From UBA11524 sp964464815 (GTDB taxonomy: Bacteria; Bacillota; Clostridia; Christensenellales; Aristaeellaceae), in assembly GCA_964464815.1 (NCBI GenBank), contig CAYXHF010000024.1, forward strand, positions 1 through 39,099: a stretch of 39,099 bases of DNA. The letters run 5' to 3'. The position numbers and the translations under genes were made by a program. The notes under the pieces were generated by a model. It worked only from the letters and a program-made list of their open reading frames with translations. It was not told the origin of the DNA and did no database searches. This document shows, piece by piece, positions 32,291 to 39,099 of the stretch (position 1 is the first letter of the stretch; each line of letters starts with the position of its first letter).

Positions 32291-32830
32291 GCGTAACACG
32301 CGGAAACAGTAAGGAAAAGTCATCAACTCAATCGCGAAACGGGTGTCGAGAGGGTCGAAGACCCTTCGCGGGTCAAGGGCAGCGCCCTTGTAGGTTTGGG
32401 CAAAGCCCAACGAAACGGCAAAATCCAACCGGAACAACTGCGCTCGCAGAGCCGCAGTACCACACAAGCCACGCTCCAAAGCTTAACACGCGGAAAAAGC
32501 TTGNNNNNNNNNNNNNNNNNNNNNNNNNNNNNNNNNNNNNNNNNNNNNNNNNNNNNNNNNNNNNNNNNNNNNNNNNNNNNNNNNNNNNNNNNNNNNNNNN
32601 NNNGCTCGCCGAGCCGCAGTACCACACAAGCCACGCTCCAAAGCTTAACACGCGGAAACAATAAGGAAAAGTCGTCAACTCAATCGCGAAACGGGTGTCG
32701 AGAGGGTCGAAGACCCTTCGCGGGTCAAGGGCAGCGCCCTTGTAGGTTTGGGCAAAGCCCAACGAAACGGCAAAATCCAACCGGAACAACTGCACTAGCA
32801 GAGCCGCAGTACCACACAAGCCGCTCTCCG
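32291..32830. repeat. 190-bp tandem repeat with three hairpins per unit, interrupted by the assembly gap
   Basis: The marker TAACACGCGGAAA occurs at 32294 and TAACACGCGG at 32484, exactly 190 bp apart, and the marker recurs at 32646 after the run of N. Copy 1 (32294-32483) and the copy after the gap are nearly identical. Each full unit has three consecutive short hairpins: GGGTC-GAA-GACCC, AAGGGC-AGC-GCCCTT and TTGGGC-AAA-GCCCAA (32352-32410 in copy 1). The period is not a multiple of three and no frame has a ribosome site, so it is not coding. Most of the gene-free stretch 32150-32954 is this array plus the promoters on either side. Confidence 0.8.
32504..32603. other. Assembly gap (100 N)
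   Basis: Exactly 100 N, a usual scaffolding placeholder, so the true length is unknown. It falls inside the 190-bp tandem repeat, and the repeat is the likely cause of the break. Confidence 0.98.
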
Positions 32831-32872
32831 AAATTCTTCATCTGATTCTCAGAAAAAACACAGAAAAAGGAC

Positions 32873-32901
32873 TTCTCATTCCCGGCTTTGTCGTGTATAA
32901 T
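32873..32901 (+). promoter_or_regulatory. Promoter for ireB
   Basis: TTCTCA (32873-32878) and a perfect TATAAT (32896-32901) are 17 nt apart. Confidence 0.6.
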
Positions 32902-32954
32902 AGAAAGCGAAAGTCCACACAGTGCCATGGCGCTGTCAGGAAGGAGTCTTCGCC

Positions 32955-33221
32955 GTGAATGAATTTGAAACCACCAAGCTCAAGCCCATTCAGGAAACGG
33001 GCAATGAAGCGCAGGATATCCTGATGTATGTCTACAACGCTTTGCAAGCCAAGGGATATGATCCCATCACGCAGCTTGTGGGCTACATCATTTCCGGCGA
33101 CCCCACGTACATCACCAGCTATAGCTCAGCGCGTAGCATGATTTGCCGTTTGGAGCGCGATGAGATTTTGGAGGAGCTGGTTCGCTTCTATCTTTCCGGC
33201 CACACGCCGACTGATTCCTGA
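32955..33221 (+). CDS. ireB: IreB family regulatory phosphoprotein
   Basis: An 88-residue protein of the IreB (formerly UPF0297) family. In Enterococcus, IreB is phosphorylated on N-terminal Thr residues by the PASTA kinase IreK and influences cephalosporin resistance and cell-wall enzyme levels. The diagnostic core is YNALQAKGYDPITQLVGYIISGDPTYITSY followed by ARSMICRLERDEILEELVRFYL. Two adjacent Thr residues (6 and 7, in FETTKL) fit the phosphorylation region. The start is GTG 32955 with AAGGAG 8 nt upstream; an upstream in-frame ATG lacks a ribosome site. The usual neighbour ruvX (yqgF) is missing: the gene stands alone between a promoter and a terminator. Confidence 0.93.
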   Translation: MNEFETTKLKPIQETGNEAQDILMYVYNALQAKGYDPITQLVGYIISGDPTYITSYSSARSMICRLERDEILEELVRFYLSGHTPTDS

Positions 33222-33347
33222 TTGATTCCCGTTGCTTTTCCCTTTCCGGAATGCCGTTTTCCTAAGGGCTTGTTTTCCGTGCCGTTTTTCAGGAAGACAA
33301 TTTTTCCCTCTGATGGCATGTGTTGAATTGAAAATCTGTATATGCAA

Positions 33348-33390
33348 AGCCGCCGCAGGAGTGTTGCTCCTGTGGCGGCTCGTTTTTTTT
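33348..33390 (+). terminator. Intrinsic terminator after ireB
   Basis: AGCCGCC plus CAGGAG (33348-33361) pairs with CTCCTG plus GGCGGCT (33367-33380) with a one-base mismatch, followed by eight T at 33383-33390. It lies 127 nt after the ireB stop; the stretch between shows nothing else. Confidence 0.88.
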
Positions 33391-33440
33391 GATGCGGCGT
33401 GAGTCCTTGACTCTCCCAGCTAGCAAACCAAGGACGTGTG

Positions 33441-35177
33441 TTACTGTGCGACCGTGAAGAGCGAGTAGAAATAGCCCCTCTTCTCCATCAGCTCCGCAAA
33501 CGTACCCGTCTCCACCAGTGCGCCGTTCTTCATCGTCAGGATGCCGTCGTATTGGCGCAACAGGGATTCTTCCAGCGAATGCGTGATGACGATGGCCGTC
33601 ACAGCCTCTAGCCCCAAAATCGCGCTGGATACCTGATAGGCGGTTTCCACATCCAGCGCCGCCGTTGCTTCATCTACCAGTAGCACCTGCGACTTTTTCA
33701 GCAGACTGCGTGCAATGGAAATGCGCTGCTTTTCTCCACCGGACAGGCCACAGCCGTTTTCCCCGCAAAGGTAATCGGCTCCCTTTTCCTCCACCAGCAC
33801 CGACAAACCAGACAGGCGAATCGCCGCCTGAATGGCTTCCTCCGGAAAGTCACAGAACATGGTGATGTTGTCACGAATGCTACTGTTGAAAATGAACACG
33901 TTCTGCTGAATGATGCTTTCCACCTCGTAGAGGGCTTTGCTGCTGATTGTGCGTAGCTCCGCATCGTCATAGCAAATTTCACCCGCATATGCATCGGATG
34001 ATGCCATCAGCAAATTCAGCAGCGTCGATTTTCCGCTTCCCGATGCGCCCACAATCGCGTACTTTTTGCCAAGCGCAAACGTGTAGGTAAGGTCTTTGAG
34101 AATCGGCTTTTCCGCTTCATACCCAAAGGTCAGATGATTCACGGCGATGCCGTTTTGCAATGTCAACGCGCCGCTTTCCGTCTCTTGACGAACATTACTC
34201 TGCAAGGCTATCGCCATCTTTTCCACCAGCGCCTTGGCCGCCGTTCGCTCCGCAAGGCATGTCGGAATGGTGCCAATCGGGCTGAGGATGTAGTTCATCA
34301 TCTGCACAAAAATCATCGTTGTGCCGGCGGTCACGCCTTTTCCCGCTAGCGCCAGATATGCGCCAAAGAAGAAGACACCCAGCTGCGCCGTGATGCCAGC
34401 CAGCGAACCAAGCATCTGCACCAGAATGCGCATTTTGTGCTTGACGCACTGCGCTTGCGCCAGCGATTGAACATGCTCGCCAAAGATGCGCAGCATTTGC
34501 TTCTCAGCCCGAAACGACTTGATGACCGGAAAGCCGCCTAGGCTGTCACGCAGCGCCGAGGTGTACATTTCGTTCCGGTCGGACACTTGCTTTTCGGCCT
34601 TCGCCATCTGATTGCCCGTCAAAATGGAGGCAAGCAGAGGCAACAACGATAGCAGAATCGCCACCAGCGTCAGCAAGGGACTGTACCAAAGCATCATCAC
34701 TAACGCGCCCGTGAAGGTCAATCCACTTTCCAGCATCGTGAAGGTGTCCCACAAATACCCCTGCTCAATGGCTTGTATATCGTTGGTAAGACCAGAAAGG
34801 TATGTCGATGCATTTTCACCTGAAAACGCGGAAATGTTCTTCTTCGTTATCTCCTGGAACACATGCGTTTTGTACTGGGTAATCCCGCGCGTGATAAAGC
34901 GCGGCTTGGCATGGTACGCAATCAGATACGCCAGCACCATATCGGCAATCAGGAACATGGCCATGACGCTCAATCCCGTCAGGGTGAACTTCGTCTCGCA
35001 GCCACCCATCAGGTCAATCAGCTGCTGAAGCAGCCACGAAACGAGCAACGCACCAAGGGTACTCAGTGCCATATCCACCAATTCCAGCAGGAAACACAGG
35101 CGGTTGCCCTTGTAAAATTGCTTGGTGTAGGGACGGATATTCACCTTCGGCGGTTTCTTGACGCTTGACTGTTTCAT
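33441..35177 (-). CDS. ABC exporter (fused membrane and ATPase domains)
   Basis: A 578-residue type I ABC exporter half-transporter. The membrane domain (about 25-310) has six segments. The ATPase domain has Walker A GASGSGKST, an intact signature LSGGEKQRISIARS, Walker B VLLVDEATAALD with the catalytic Glu, and the H-loop His in IVITHSLEES, so it can work as a homodimer. The substrate is unknown; peptide or drug export is plausible. Its ATG overlaps the stop of the XRE-TPR regulator gene by 4 nt (ATGA), with GGAGGG 5 nt upstream, so the two are translationally coupled. No peptide precursor or second ABC subunit is adjacent. Confidence 0.9.
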   Translation of the reverse strand: MKQSSVKKPPKVNIRPYTKQFYKGNRLCFLLELVDMALSTLGALLVSWLLQQLIDLMGGCETKFTLTGLSVMAMFLIADMVLAYLIAYHAKPRFITRGITQYKTHVFQEITKKNISAFSGENASTYLSGLTNDIQAIEQGYLWDTFTMLESGLTFTGALVMMLWYSPLLTLVAILLSLLPLLASILTGNQMAKAEKQVSDRNEMYTSALRDSLGGFPVIKSFRAEKQMLRIFGEHVQSLAQAQCVKHKMRILVQMLGSLAGITAQLGVFFFGAYLALAGKGVTAGTTMIFVQMMNYILSPIGTIPTCLAERTAAKALVEKMAIALQSNVRQETESGALTLQNGIAVNHLTFGYEAEKPILKDLTYTFALGKKYAIVGASGSGKSTLLNLLMASSDAYAGEICYDDAELRTISSKALYEVESIIQQNVFIFNSSIRDNITMFCDFPEEAIQAAIRLSGLSVLVEEKGADYLCGENGCGLSGGEKQRISIARSLLKKSQVLLVDEATAALDVETAYQVSSAILGLEAVTAIVITHSLEESLLRQYDGILTMKNGALVETGTFAELMEKRGYFYSLFTVAQ

Positions 35178-36295
35178 TTGTTCCCTCCACCGGATGCTTC
35201 TGCAAGCATCTTCTCCCACATTTCGCGCAGCTGCGGGGCACGGTCTTCTTGGCTGATTTGCTGCCACACTGACTCCATGGCCGATTGCCCTATGTCGTCG
35301 TAGGCCGTCGCCTGTCGAATATCGCCGATGCAGAATTTCATATTTTCAAACTTGCATGTCGGTGCGGCATCAAACGTGACCGCCGTTTGATACGCTTTTC
35401 GCAGATACGGCTCGACCTTTTCCGTCTCCCCAAGACGCAGGGAAAAATTCGCACACTCCGAGTAGCAGGGCGCAATCACTTTATCAACATAACAAGCCGC
35501 ATCCGGGTCAATCTTCACGCTTTCCAGCAGGCGAATCAACCACAATGCCGCATCCCGGCTGGCGGCATCATCGCCCTTTCCATAATAGTAATTCACATAC
35601 GCAAGCATGGTGCGCAGAGCATTGGTGATGATGTCCAGAAAGGCATCGTTCAGAAACGGCACGGCTTCTTCCAGCTCCGGCGAATTGGGGATGCGGCAGG
35701 CGCTCCCGGTCATGTTCATGGCGATGATGGCATTATGCACGCCACTGACATTGTACTTTTTCAGCAGCTCCGTTCCCCTGTCCGTTTCACCCAGCACGAT
35801 ATAGCACTGTGCGATTTTATACTGGATGCTCACCTGACTGATTTTCGGATCATCATTCTGGGACAGCAGCAGCGTCGCATGCTCCAGCAATTCAATTCCG
35901 CGGCGCATATACCTCGGCCGTTGCCATTCGATACCCGCGACGGTATACAATTCTCCTGCACGGTGGACGATGCGGAAATCGTTCGGATAGCGCAGCAGGG
36001 CTTTTTCGGCCTCCACAACGGCTTCCTCATATTTTTTCTGACGCATGAGGGCATGGACTCTTTCTTCAAGCGCCACTGCGTTTCCATTTTGCACGGAAAA
36101 GCCAACCAACGCGTCCAGCGAGACGCCAAACAAGTCCGCCATTTGAGCTATCAGTGTCAATTCCGGTGTAGCCACGCCACGCTCCCATTTCGAGACGGCC
36201 GCGAAGGTAACGCCGAGGGCCTCTGCGAGCTGCTCCTGCGTCATGGCATTGGCCTTCCGCAGGCGACTGATGTTCTTCCCCAAGGAGAGTTCCAT
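35174..36295 (-). CDS. XRE-type regulator with C-terminal TPR-like repeats
   Basis: A 373-residue protein with an N-terminal helix-turn-helix (about 8-62: ISRLRKANAMTQEQLAEALGVTFAAVSKWERG) and a long alpha-helical C-terminal part with TPR-like pairs, such as KKYEEAVVEAEKALLRYPNDFR. This layout resembles regulators that sense peptides (RRNPP type) or ones that follow antimicrobial stress. The sensing role is inference. It is made with the ABC exporter, its likely target. ATG 36295 has AGGAGG 9 nt upstream. The longer open frame upstream runs into repeat DNA and is not coding. A consensus TATAAT lies about 35 nt upstream. Confidence 0.88.
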   Translation of the reverse strand: MELSLGKNISRLRKANAMTQEQLAEALGVTFAAVSKWERGVATPELTLIAQMADLFGVSLDALVGFSVQNGNAVALEERVHALMRQKKYEEAVVEAEKALLRYPNDFRIVHRAGELYTVAGIEWQRPRYMRRGIELLEHATLLLSQNDDPKISQVSIQYKIAQCYIVLGETDRGTELLKKYNVSGVHNAIIAMNMTGSACRIPNSPELEEAVPFLNDAFLDIITNALRTMLAYVNYYYGKGDDAASRDAALWLIRLLESVKIDPDAACYVDKVIAPCYSECANFSLRLGETEKVEPYLRKAYQTAVTFDAAPTCKFENMKFCIGDIRQATAYDDIGQSAMESVWQQISQEDRAPQLREMWEKMLAEASGGGNK

Positions 36296-36329
36296 GCTTT
36301 CCGTCCTCCTATTGCTTGGTGTCATGTTC

Positions 36330-36335
36330 ATTATA
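36330..36335 (-). promoter_or_regulatory. Candidate -10 box for the XRE-TPR/ABC operon
   Basis: TATAAT on the minus strand, but no convincing -35 box 17 nt upstream. The operon could be activator-dependent or weakly expressed. Confidence 0.4.
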
Positions 36336-36448
36336 GCGAGTTGGAGGTAAAGAAGGAAGGCATTGCTGGTATAAGAGTGCTTGTTTCTTTTGGACTGGTG
36401 GTTTAGAAGGGACATTGAGAGGTGGTACATGCTTCTTGGCTGCTGGGG

Positions 36449-36944
36449 GTGTTGCTTGCGTGGATATTTGTTGCGGGTCGGAACTGTTACTCCCAAAGGG
36501 CTTTCCGGTCGCCCTTTGGTATCCTTCGGATACCGCCACTTTTGGAGGTTGAATTTTGTTGTTGCTGTGGGGGTGTTGCTTGCGTGGATATTTGTTGCGG
36601 GGCTGGGGGGCTACTTCCAAAGGGCTTTCCGGTCGCCCTTTGGTATCCTTCGGGTATCGCCACTTTTGTTAGTTGAATTTTGTTGTTGCTGAGGGAGTGT
36701 TGCTTGCGTGGATGTTTGTTGCGGGTCGGAACTGTTACTTCCAAAGGGCTTTCCGGTCGCCCTTTGGTATCCTTCGGATATCGCCACTTTTGTTAGTTGA
36801 ATTTTGTTGTTGCTGAGGGGGTGTTGCTTGCGTGGATGTTTCTTGCGGGTCGGAACTGTTACTTCCAAAGGGCTTTCCGGTCGCCCTTTGGTATCCTTCG
36901 GATATCGCCACTTTTGGAGGTTGAATTTTATTGTTGCTGCGGGG
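36449..36944. repeat. Four 124-bp tandem repeats, each with two hairpins
   Basis: Units begin with GTGTTGCTTGCGTGGAT at 36449, 36573, 36697 and 36821, exactly 124 bp apart, and differ at only a few positions. Each unit carries a 9-bp stem CCAAAGGGC/GCCCTTTGG around a 9-nt loop (36493-36519 in unit 1). Directly next to it is a second hairpin, GGTATCC-TTC-GGATACC or a variant of it. The end of each unit is T-rich (TTGAATTTTGTTGTTGCTG). The period is not a multiple of three and no frame has a ribosome site, so it is not coding. There are no unique spacers, so it is not CRISPR. The array fills the stretch 36336-36950 between two HTH regulator genes. What it does is unknown. Confidence 0.9.
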
Positions 36945-36952
36945 TTGGGTAT

Positions 36953-36990
36953 AAAAAAAGATGTTGCCGCAATATATTGCAGGCAACATC
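36953..36990 (-). terminator. Intrinsic terminator after the small HTH gene
   Basis: GATGTTGCC (36960-36968) pairs with GGCAACATC (36982-36990) around the inner palindrome GCAATATATTGC, and seven T follow on the minus strand (complement of 36953-36959). Confidence 0.9.
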
Positions 36991-36997
36991 AGTGGGT

Positions 36998-37228
36998 TTA
37001 TTCGATTTCCGTTTCAGCTTCATCTTCGTCCGGAATCCAGGAGAGTAAGTCACCTGGTTGGCAATTGAGTTCCCGGCAAATGGCCTCGAGTGTGGAAAGG
37101 CGTAATGCCTTCGCATGGCCGTTTTTGAGGATGGATAGGTTCGCCATGGTGATGCCGACACGCTTGGATAGCTGCGTCAGGGTCATTTTCCGGCGGGCAA
37201 GCATCGCATCAAGCTCCATGCGAATCAT
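36998..37228 (-). CDS. Small XRE/Cro-type helix-turn-helix regulator (YozG-like)
   Basis: A 76-residue single-domain DNA-binding protein. The helix-turn-helix is LTQLSKRVGITMANLSILKNG, and the following AKALRLSTLEAICRELNCQPGDLL is typical of the short Cro/C1-like regulators that often accompany a small membrane protein. The tail is acidic. ATG 37228 has GGAGG 8 nt upstream; a GTG five codons earlier overlaps that site. It has its own promoter and terminator, and no partner gene is adjacent on the same strand. The 124-bp array begins just beyond its terminator. Confidence 0.9.
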   Translation of the reverse strand: MIRMELDAMLARRKMTLTQLSKRVGITMANLSILKNGHAKALRLSTLEAICRELNCQPGDLLSWIPDEDEAETEIE

Positions 37229-37263
37229 TCGGCATTCCTCCACTTCTTGCTGTATTGTTTCCT

Positions 37264-37292
37264 ATTATACGCCGTTTTTCTGGGAATGGCAA
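37264..37292 (-). promoter_or_regulatory. Promoter for the small HTH gene
   Basis: On the minus strand TTGCCA (37292-37287) is 17 nt from TATAAT (37269-37264). Confidence 0.78.
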
Positions 37293-37344
37293 TAGGATTT
37301 TCCTTCGGTGGCGTTTTTTCTCTGTCTTCCTGATTCGTGTGGCC

Positions 37345-37373
37345 TTGTTTTCCCTCGCGGGACGTGTTATAAT
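37345..37373 (+). promoter_or_regulatory. Promoter for the ridA-kinase operon
   Basis: TTGTTT (37345-37350) and TATAAT (37368-37373) are 17 nt apart. A small hairpin GCGCC-TGAT-GGCGC (37382-37395) lies in the leader just after the expected transcript start and may affect stability. Confidence 0.75.
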
Positions 37374-37425
37374 GCGTGTAAGCGCCTGATGGCGCATTGC
37401 ATGTTTGAAGGAGGACGATTTTCCT

Positions 37426-37806
37426 ATGAATCAGACGATTGCTACGAAGAATGCTCCCGCCGCCATTGGCCCGTATAGCCAGGGCGTGATTGCCGGAAAT
37501 ACGGTGTATGTTTCTGGCCAGCTGCCGTTTGTTCCCGCCACGGGCGAATTGCTCGACGGTGACATTGGCGAAATGACGGTGCAGTGCATGAAGAATATCG
37601 CCGCTATCCTCGCGGAAGCGGATTGCACCCTTAACAACGTGGTCAAGACGACCATTTTCCTCAAGGATTTGAATGACTTTGGCGCTGTGAATGCGGCCTA
37701 CGCCACGTTCTTCCCGGAGAATGCACCCGCACGCGCCTGTGTGCAGGTCGCCAAGCTGCCGCGTGACGCCAAGGTGGAGATTGAAGCCATCGCCGTCAAG
37801 GGATAA
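37426..37806 (+). CDS. ridA: RidA family reactive enamine/imine deaminase
   Basis: A 126-residue RidA (YjgF/YER057c) protein. It hydrolyses reactive enamines and imines such as 2-aminoacrylate released by pyridoxal-phosphate enzymes, which protects those enzymes. Signatures are APAAIGPYSQGV near the start and the closing ENAPARACVQVAKLPRDAKVEIEAIA, with the active-site Arg in PARAC. The length is standard. ATG 37426 follows GGAGG by 11 nt; a TTG seven codons earlier would overlap that site. It lies 24 nt before a pyridoxal/pyridoxamine kinase gene, a sensible pairing because both concern PLP enzymes. Confidence 0.94.
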   Translation: MNQTIATKNAPAAIGPYSQGVIAGNTVYVSGQLPFVPATGELLDGDIGEMTVQCMKNIAAILAEADCTLNNVVKTTIFLKDLNDFGAVNAAYATFFPENAPARACVQVAKLPRDAKVEIEAIAVKG

Positions 37807-37830
37807 ACCTTCGCGCAAAGGAGTTCGGGT

Positions 37831-38649
37831 ATGAACAACCACATCCTTCTGATTCACGATTTGGCCGGATACGGCAAGGTGTCGCTCAATGCGATGATTC
37901 CGGTATTGTCCCATATGGGGCATCACCTGTATACCCTGCCGACCGCGCTGGTCAGTAACACGCTGGATTACGGCCGCTTCTACATTCAGGAAACGACGGA
38001 ATACATGCGCCAATCGCTTCGTGTCTGGGCCGAGCTGTGCTTTTCGTTCAACGTCATTTCCACCGGTATGATTATGTCCGCCGAGCAGGCCGCGCTGGTG
38101 GCCGATTTTTGCACCGATGCCGCCGCGAAGGGCGCGTTTATCTTTGTTGATCCCATCATGGGCGACGAGGGCAAGCTCTACAACGGTGTCGGAGAAGAAA
38201 CCATCGCCCACATGTGCAAGATGGTTGCCGTTGCGGACTGCATCGTGCCGAACTACACCGAGGCCGCCTATCTGGCGAATCTCCCCTATCAGGAGGATTT
38301 GACCGTCGCGCAGAGTGAGGAGCTTGTCATGAAGCTGCACCAGATGGGCGCAAAGTCCATCGTCGTCACCAGCGCGCGCGTGAATGGACAGGATTGCGTC
38401 ATTGGCTATGACGACAAGGTCGGAGCATGCTTCCGCATTCCGTTCGACCTGATTCCGGTGCGCTTTGTCGGCACGGGTGATATATTCGCCGCCGCGATGC
38501 TCGGGTATCTGCTTTCCGGCATTCCCTTGCAGCAGGCGGTGCAGCGCGCCATGAATGCGGTGCGCACCATGATTGACCGCAACCGCGACAAGGAGGACAA
38601 GTACCTCGGCATTCCGATTGAAACGTGCCTGGAGGTGCTTGACGAATGA
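37831..38649 (+). CDS. Pyridoxal/pyridoxamine kinase (PdxY/PdxK-like)
   Basis: A 272-residue ribokinase-like enzyme that phosphorylates B6 vitamers to supply pyridoxal phosphate. Readable parts are ILLIHDLAGYGKVSLNAMIPVLS, matching the family's SHVVYGHVGN-type start, then FVDPIMGDEGKLY, VPNYTEAAYL and the anion-hole motif GTGDIFAAAMLGYLL with the catalytic Asp. Pyridoxine or hydroxymethylpyrimidine specificity cannot be excluded. AAAGGAG lies 7 nt before the ATG. Its stop overlaps the following small gene by 4 nt. Confidence 0.91.
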   Translation: MNNHILLIHDLAGYGKVSLNAMIPVLSHMGHHLYTLPTALVSNTLDYGRFYIQETTEYMRQSLRVWAELCFSFNVISTGMIMSAEQAALVADFCTDAAAKGAFIFVDPIMGDEGKLYNGVGEETIAHMCKMVAVADCIVPNYTEAAYLANLPYQEDLTVAQSEELVMKLHQMGAKSIVVTSARVNGQDCVIGYDDKVGACFRIPFDLIPVRFVGTGDIFAAAMLGYLLSGIPLQQAVQRAMNAVRTMIDRNRDKEDKYLGIPIETCLEVLDE

Positions 38650-38909
38650 AGCGCCCTGCCCTGCGCATCACGCTGATTGACCGCAAAGGAGACTGTCCCT
38701 GCCACCACGGCCATAAAATCGGCGACAGCTGGGATTTTGACACCCAGCGCGGCGACCTTTGTCCGATGGCGATGCACGTTGCCTTCATTTACGCAGACAT
38801 TCTGCGCTACGGCGGTTCGATTCCCGGTCAGCCAAAAGGGCAAGCAGTGTTTTCCTGCCCCGATGCCCAGACGCTGAACATCTTCCGCATTGAAGTTGTG
38901 GATGCATAA
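38646..38909 (+). CDS. Small TIGR04076-like cysteine-containing protein
   Basis: An 87-residue protein that resembles the TIGR04076 family, whose function is unknown. Shared features are an N-terminal strand RITLIDRKGDCP, then CHHGHKIGDSW, GDLCPMAMHVAF with the conserved Cys-Pro, LRYGG and a late SCPD. The four Cys and several His could bind a metal, which is inference. Its ATG overlaps the stop of the kinase gene (ATGA), so it is translationally coupled to B6 salvage. Compared with relatives I recall, an extra Cys-His-His insertion is present before GHK. Confidence 0.82.
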   Translation: MKRPALRITLIDRKGDCPCHHGHKIGDSWDFDTQRGDLCPMAMHVAFIYADILRYGGSIPGQPKGQAVFSCPDAQTLNIFRIEVVDA

Positions 38910-38993
38910 CCCATACCATCCGGATACAGCCTGTCCGCGCGGTTTTTGTGACCGGTGTAGCAAAAAGGCTGTCCAGCCGTTGTTGCTATATAG

Positions 38994-39041
38994 AAAAAAA
39001 CCCTTCCGCTGACTTGATCAATGTCCGCGCGAAGGGTTTTT
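38994..39041. terminator. Bidirectional terminator between the TIGR04076-like gene and tRNA-Asn
   Basis: AAAAACCCTTC (38996-39006) pairs with GAAGGGTTTTT (39031-39041), with GC-rich inner pairs. Seven T follow on the minus strand for the tRNA transcript (complement of 38994-39000), and a T run ends the hairpin on the plus strand. Confidence 0.8.
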
Positions 39042-39046
39042 GTGCG

Positions 39047-39099
39047 CTCCCCAGGTAGGGCTCGAACCTACAACAACTCGGTTAACAGCCGAGTGCTCT
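39047..39099 (-). tRNA. tRNA-Asn(GTT), 5' part beyond the right edge
   Basis: On the minus strand the visible part starts with the end of the D arm (AGAGCAC). It continues with the anticodon arm CTCGG-CTGTTAA-CCGAG (anticodon GTT), a short variable loop, the T arm GTAGG-TTCGAGC-CCTAC, and acceptor strand CTGGGGA with discriminator G. CCA is not encoded. The first 20 or so bases of the tRNA lie outside the window. Confidence 0.93.

Noticed and set aside
32291..32830. Open frames on both strands through the 190-bp repeat
   Set aside because: They run through the run of N, shift frame between units and have no start signals.
36449..36944. CRISPR array or small coding genes in the 124-bp repeats
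   Set aside because: Units are continuous repeats without unique spacers and no cas genes are present. The period is not a multiple of three, so the open frames change from unit to unit, and none has a ribosome site.

Overview
The window looks like a scaffold from a draft or metagenome-assembled genome of a gut- or rumen-type Clostridium relative (Firmicutes, class Clostridia, possibly near Christensenellales/Oscillospirales). The reasons are the strong AAGGAGG ribosome sites, TTGNNN-17-TATAAT promoters, classic Firmicutes gene orders (rimP-nusA-rnpM-L7Ae-infB-rbfA-nrnA-truB-ribF and plsX-acpP-rnc), IreB, and secreted hemicellulases. A run of 100 N at 32504-32603 marks an assembly gap. Most genes are moderately GC-rich. 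The left 3.6 kb is visibly AT-richer. The order-level placement is inference.

Layout. 1-4131: a type IV restriction pair (mcrB, mcrC) behind its own promoter, flanked by an unidentified gene tail and a frameshifted GNAT acetyltransferase remnant; this reads as a transferred defence island. 4213-8403 (minus strand): a YibE/F membrane protein, an exported alkaline phosphatase and a MATE exporter. 8572-12083 (plus): two overlapping ABC half-transporters that form an asymmetric heterodimeric exporter. 12236-17171: exported enzymes, namely a GH26 mannanase with an N-terminal CBM35-like module, a convergent GH10 xylanase with two carbohydrate-binding modules, and a membrane-anchored protein with a long Pro-Thr-Glu linker and an FMN-binding-like domain.

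17256-26251 (minus): a translation, transcription and RNA-processing operon that starts with rimP about 270 nt downstream of a good promoter and ends with ribF. 26731-27624 (plus): a PflX-like radical SAM protein. 27685-29724 (minus): plsX-acpP-rnc, linking fatty-acid/phospholipid synthesis to RNase III. 29850-32149 (minus): a DegV lipid-binding protein and pyrimidine-nucleoside phosphorylase.

32150-39099 is more accessory. It holds a 190-bp tandem repeat broken by the assembly gap, ireB, an XRE-TPR regulator translationally coupled to an ABC exporter, an array of four 124-bp hairpin-bearing repeats, a small HTH regulator, then ridA, a pyridoxal/pyridoxamine kinase and a small TIGR04076-like protein. 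A tRNA-Asn(GTT) on the minus strand is cut by the right edge.

The best candidates for something new are the 124-bp hairpin array between two XRE-type regulators, the 190-bp multi-hairpin repeat, the McrB N-terminal domain, and the linker/FMN-binding surface protein. I see no CRISPR array, transposase, integrase or replication origin. Gene functions come from reading the translated sequences and recalling families; no database search was run.
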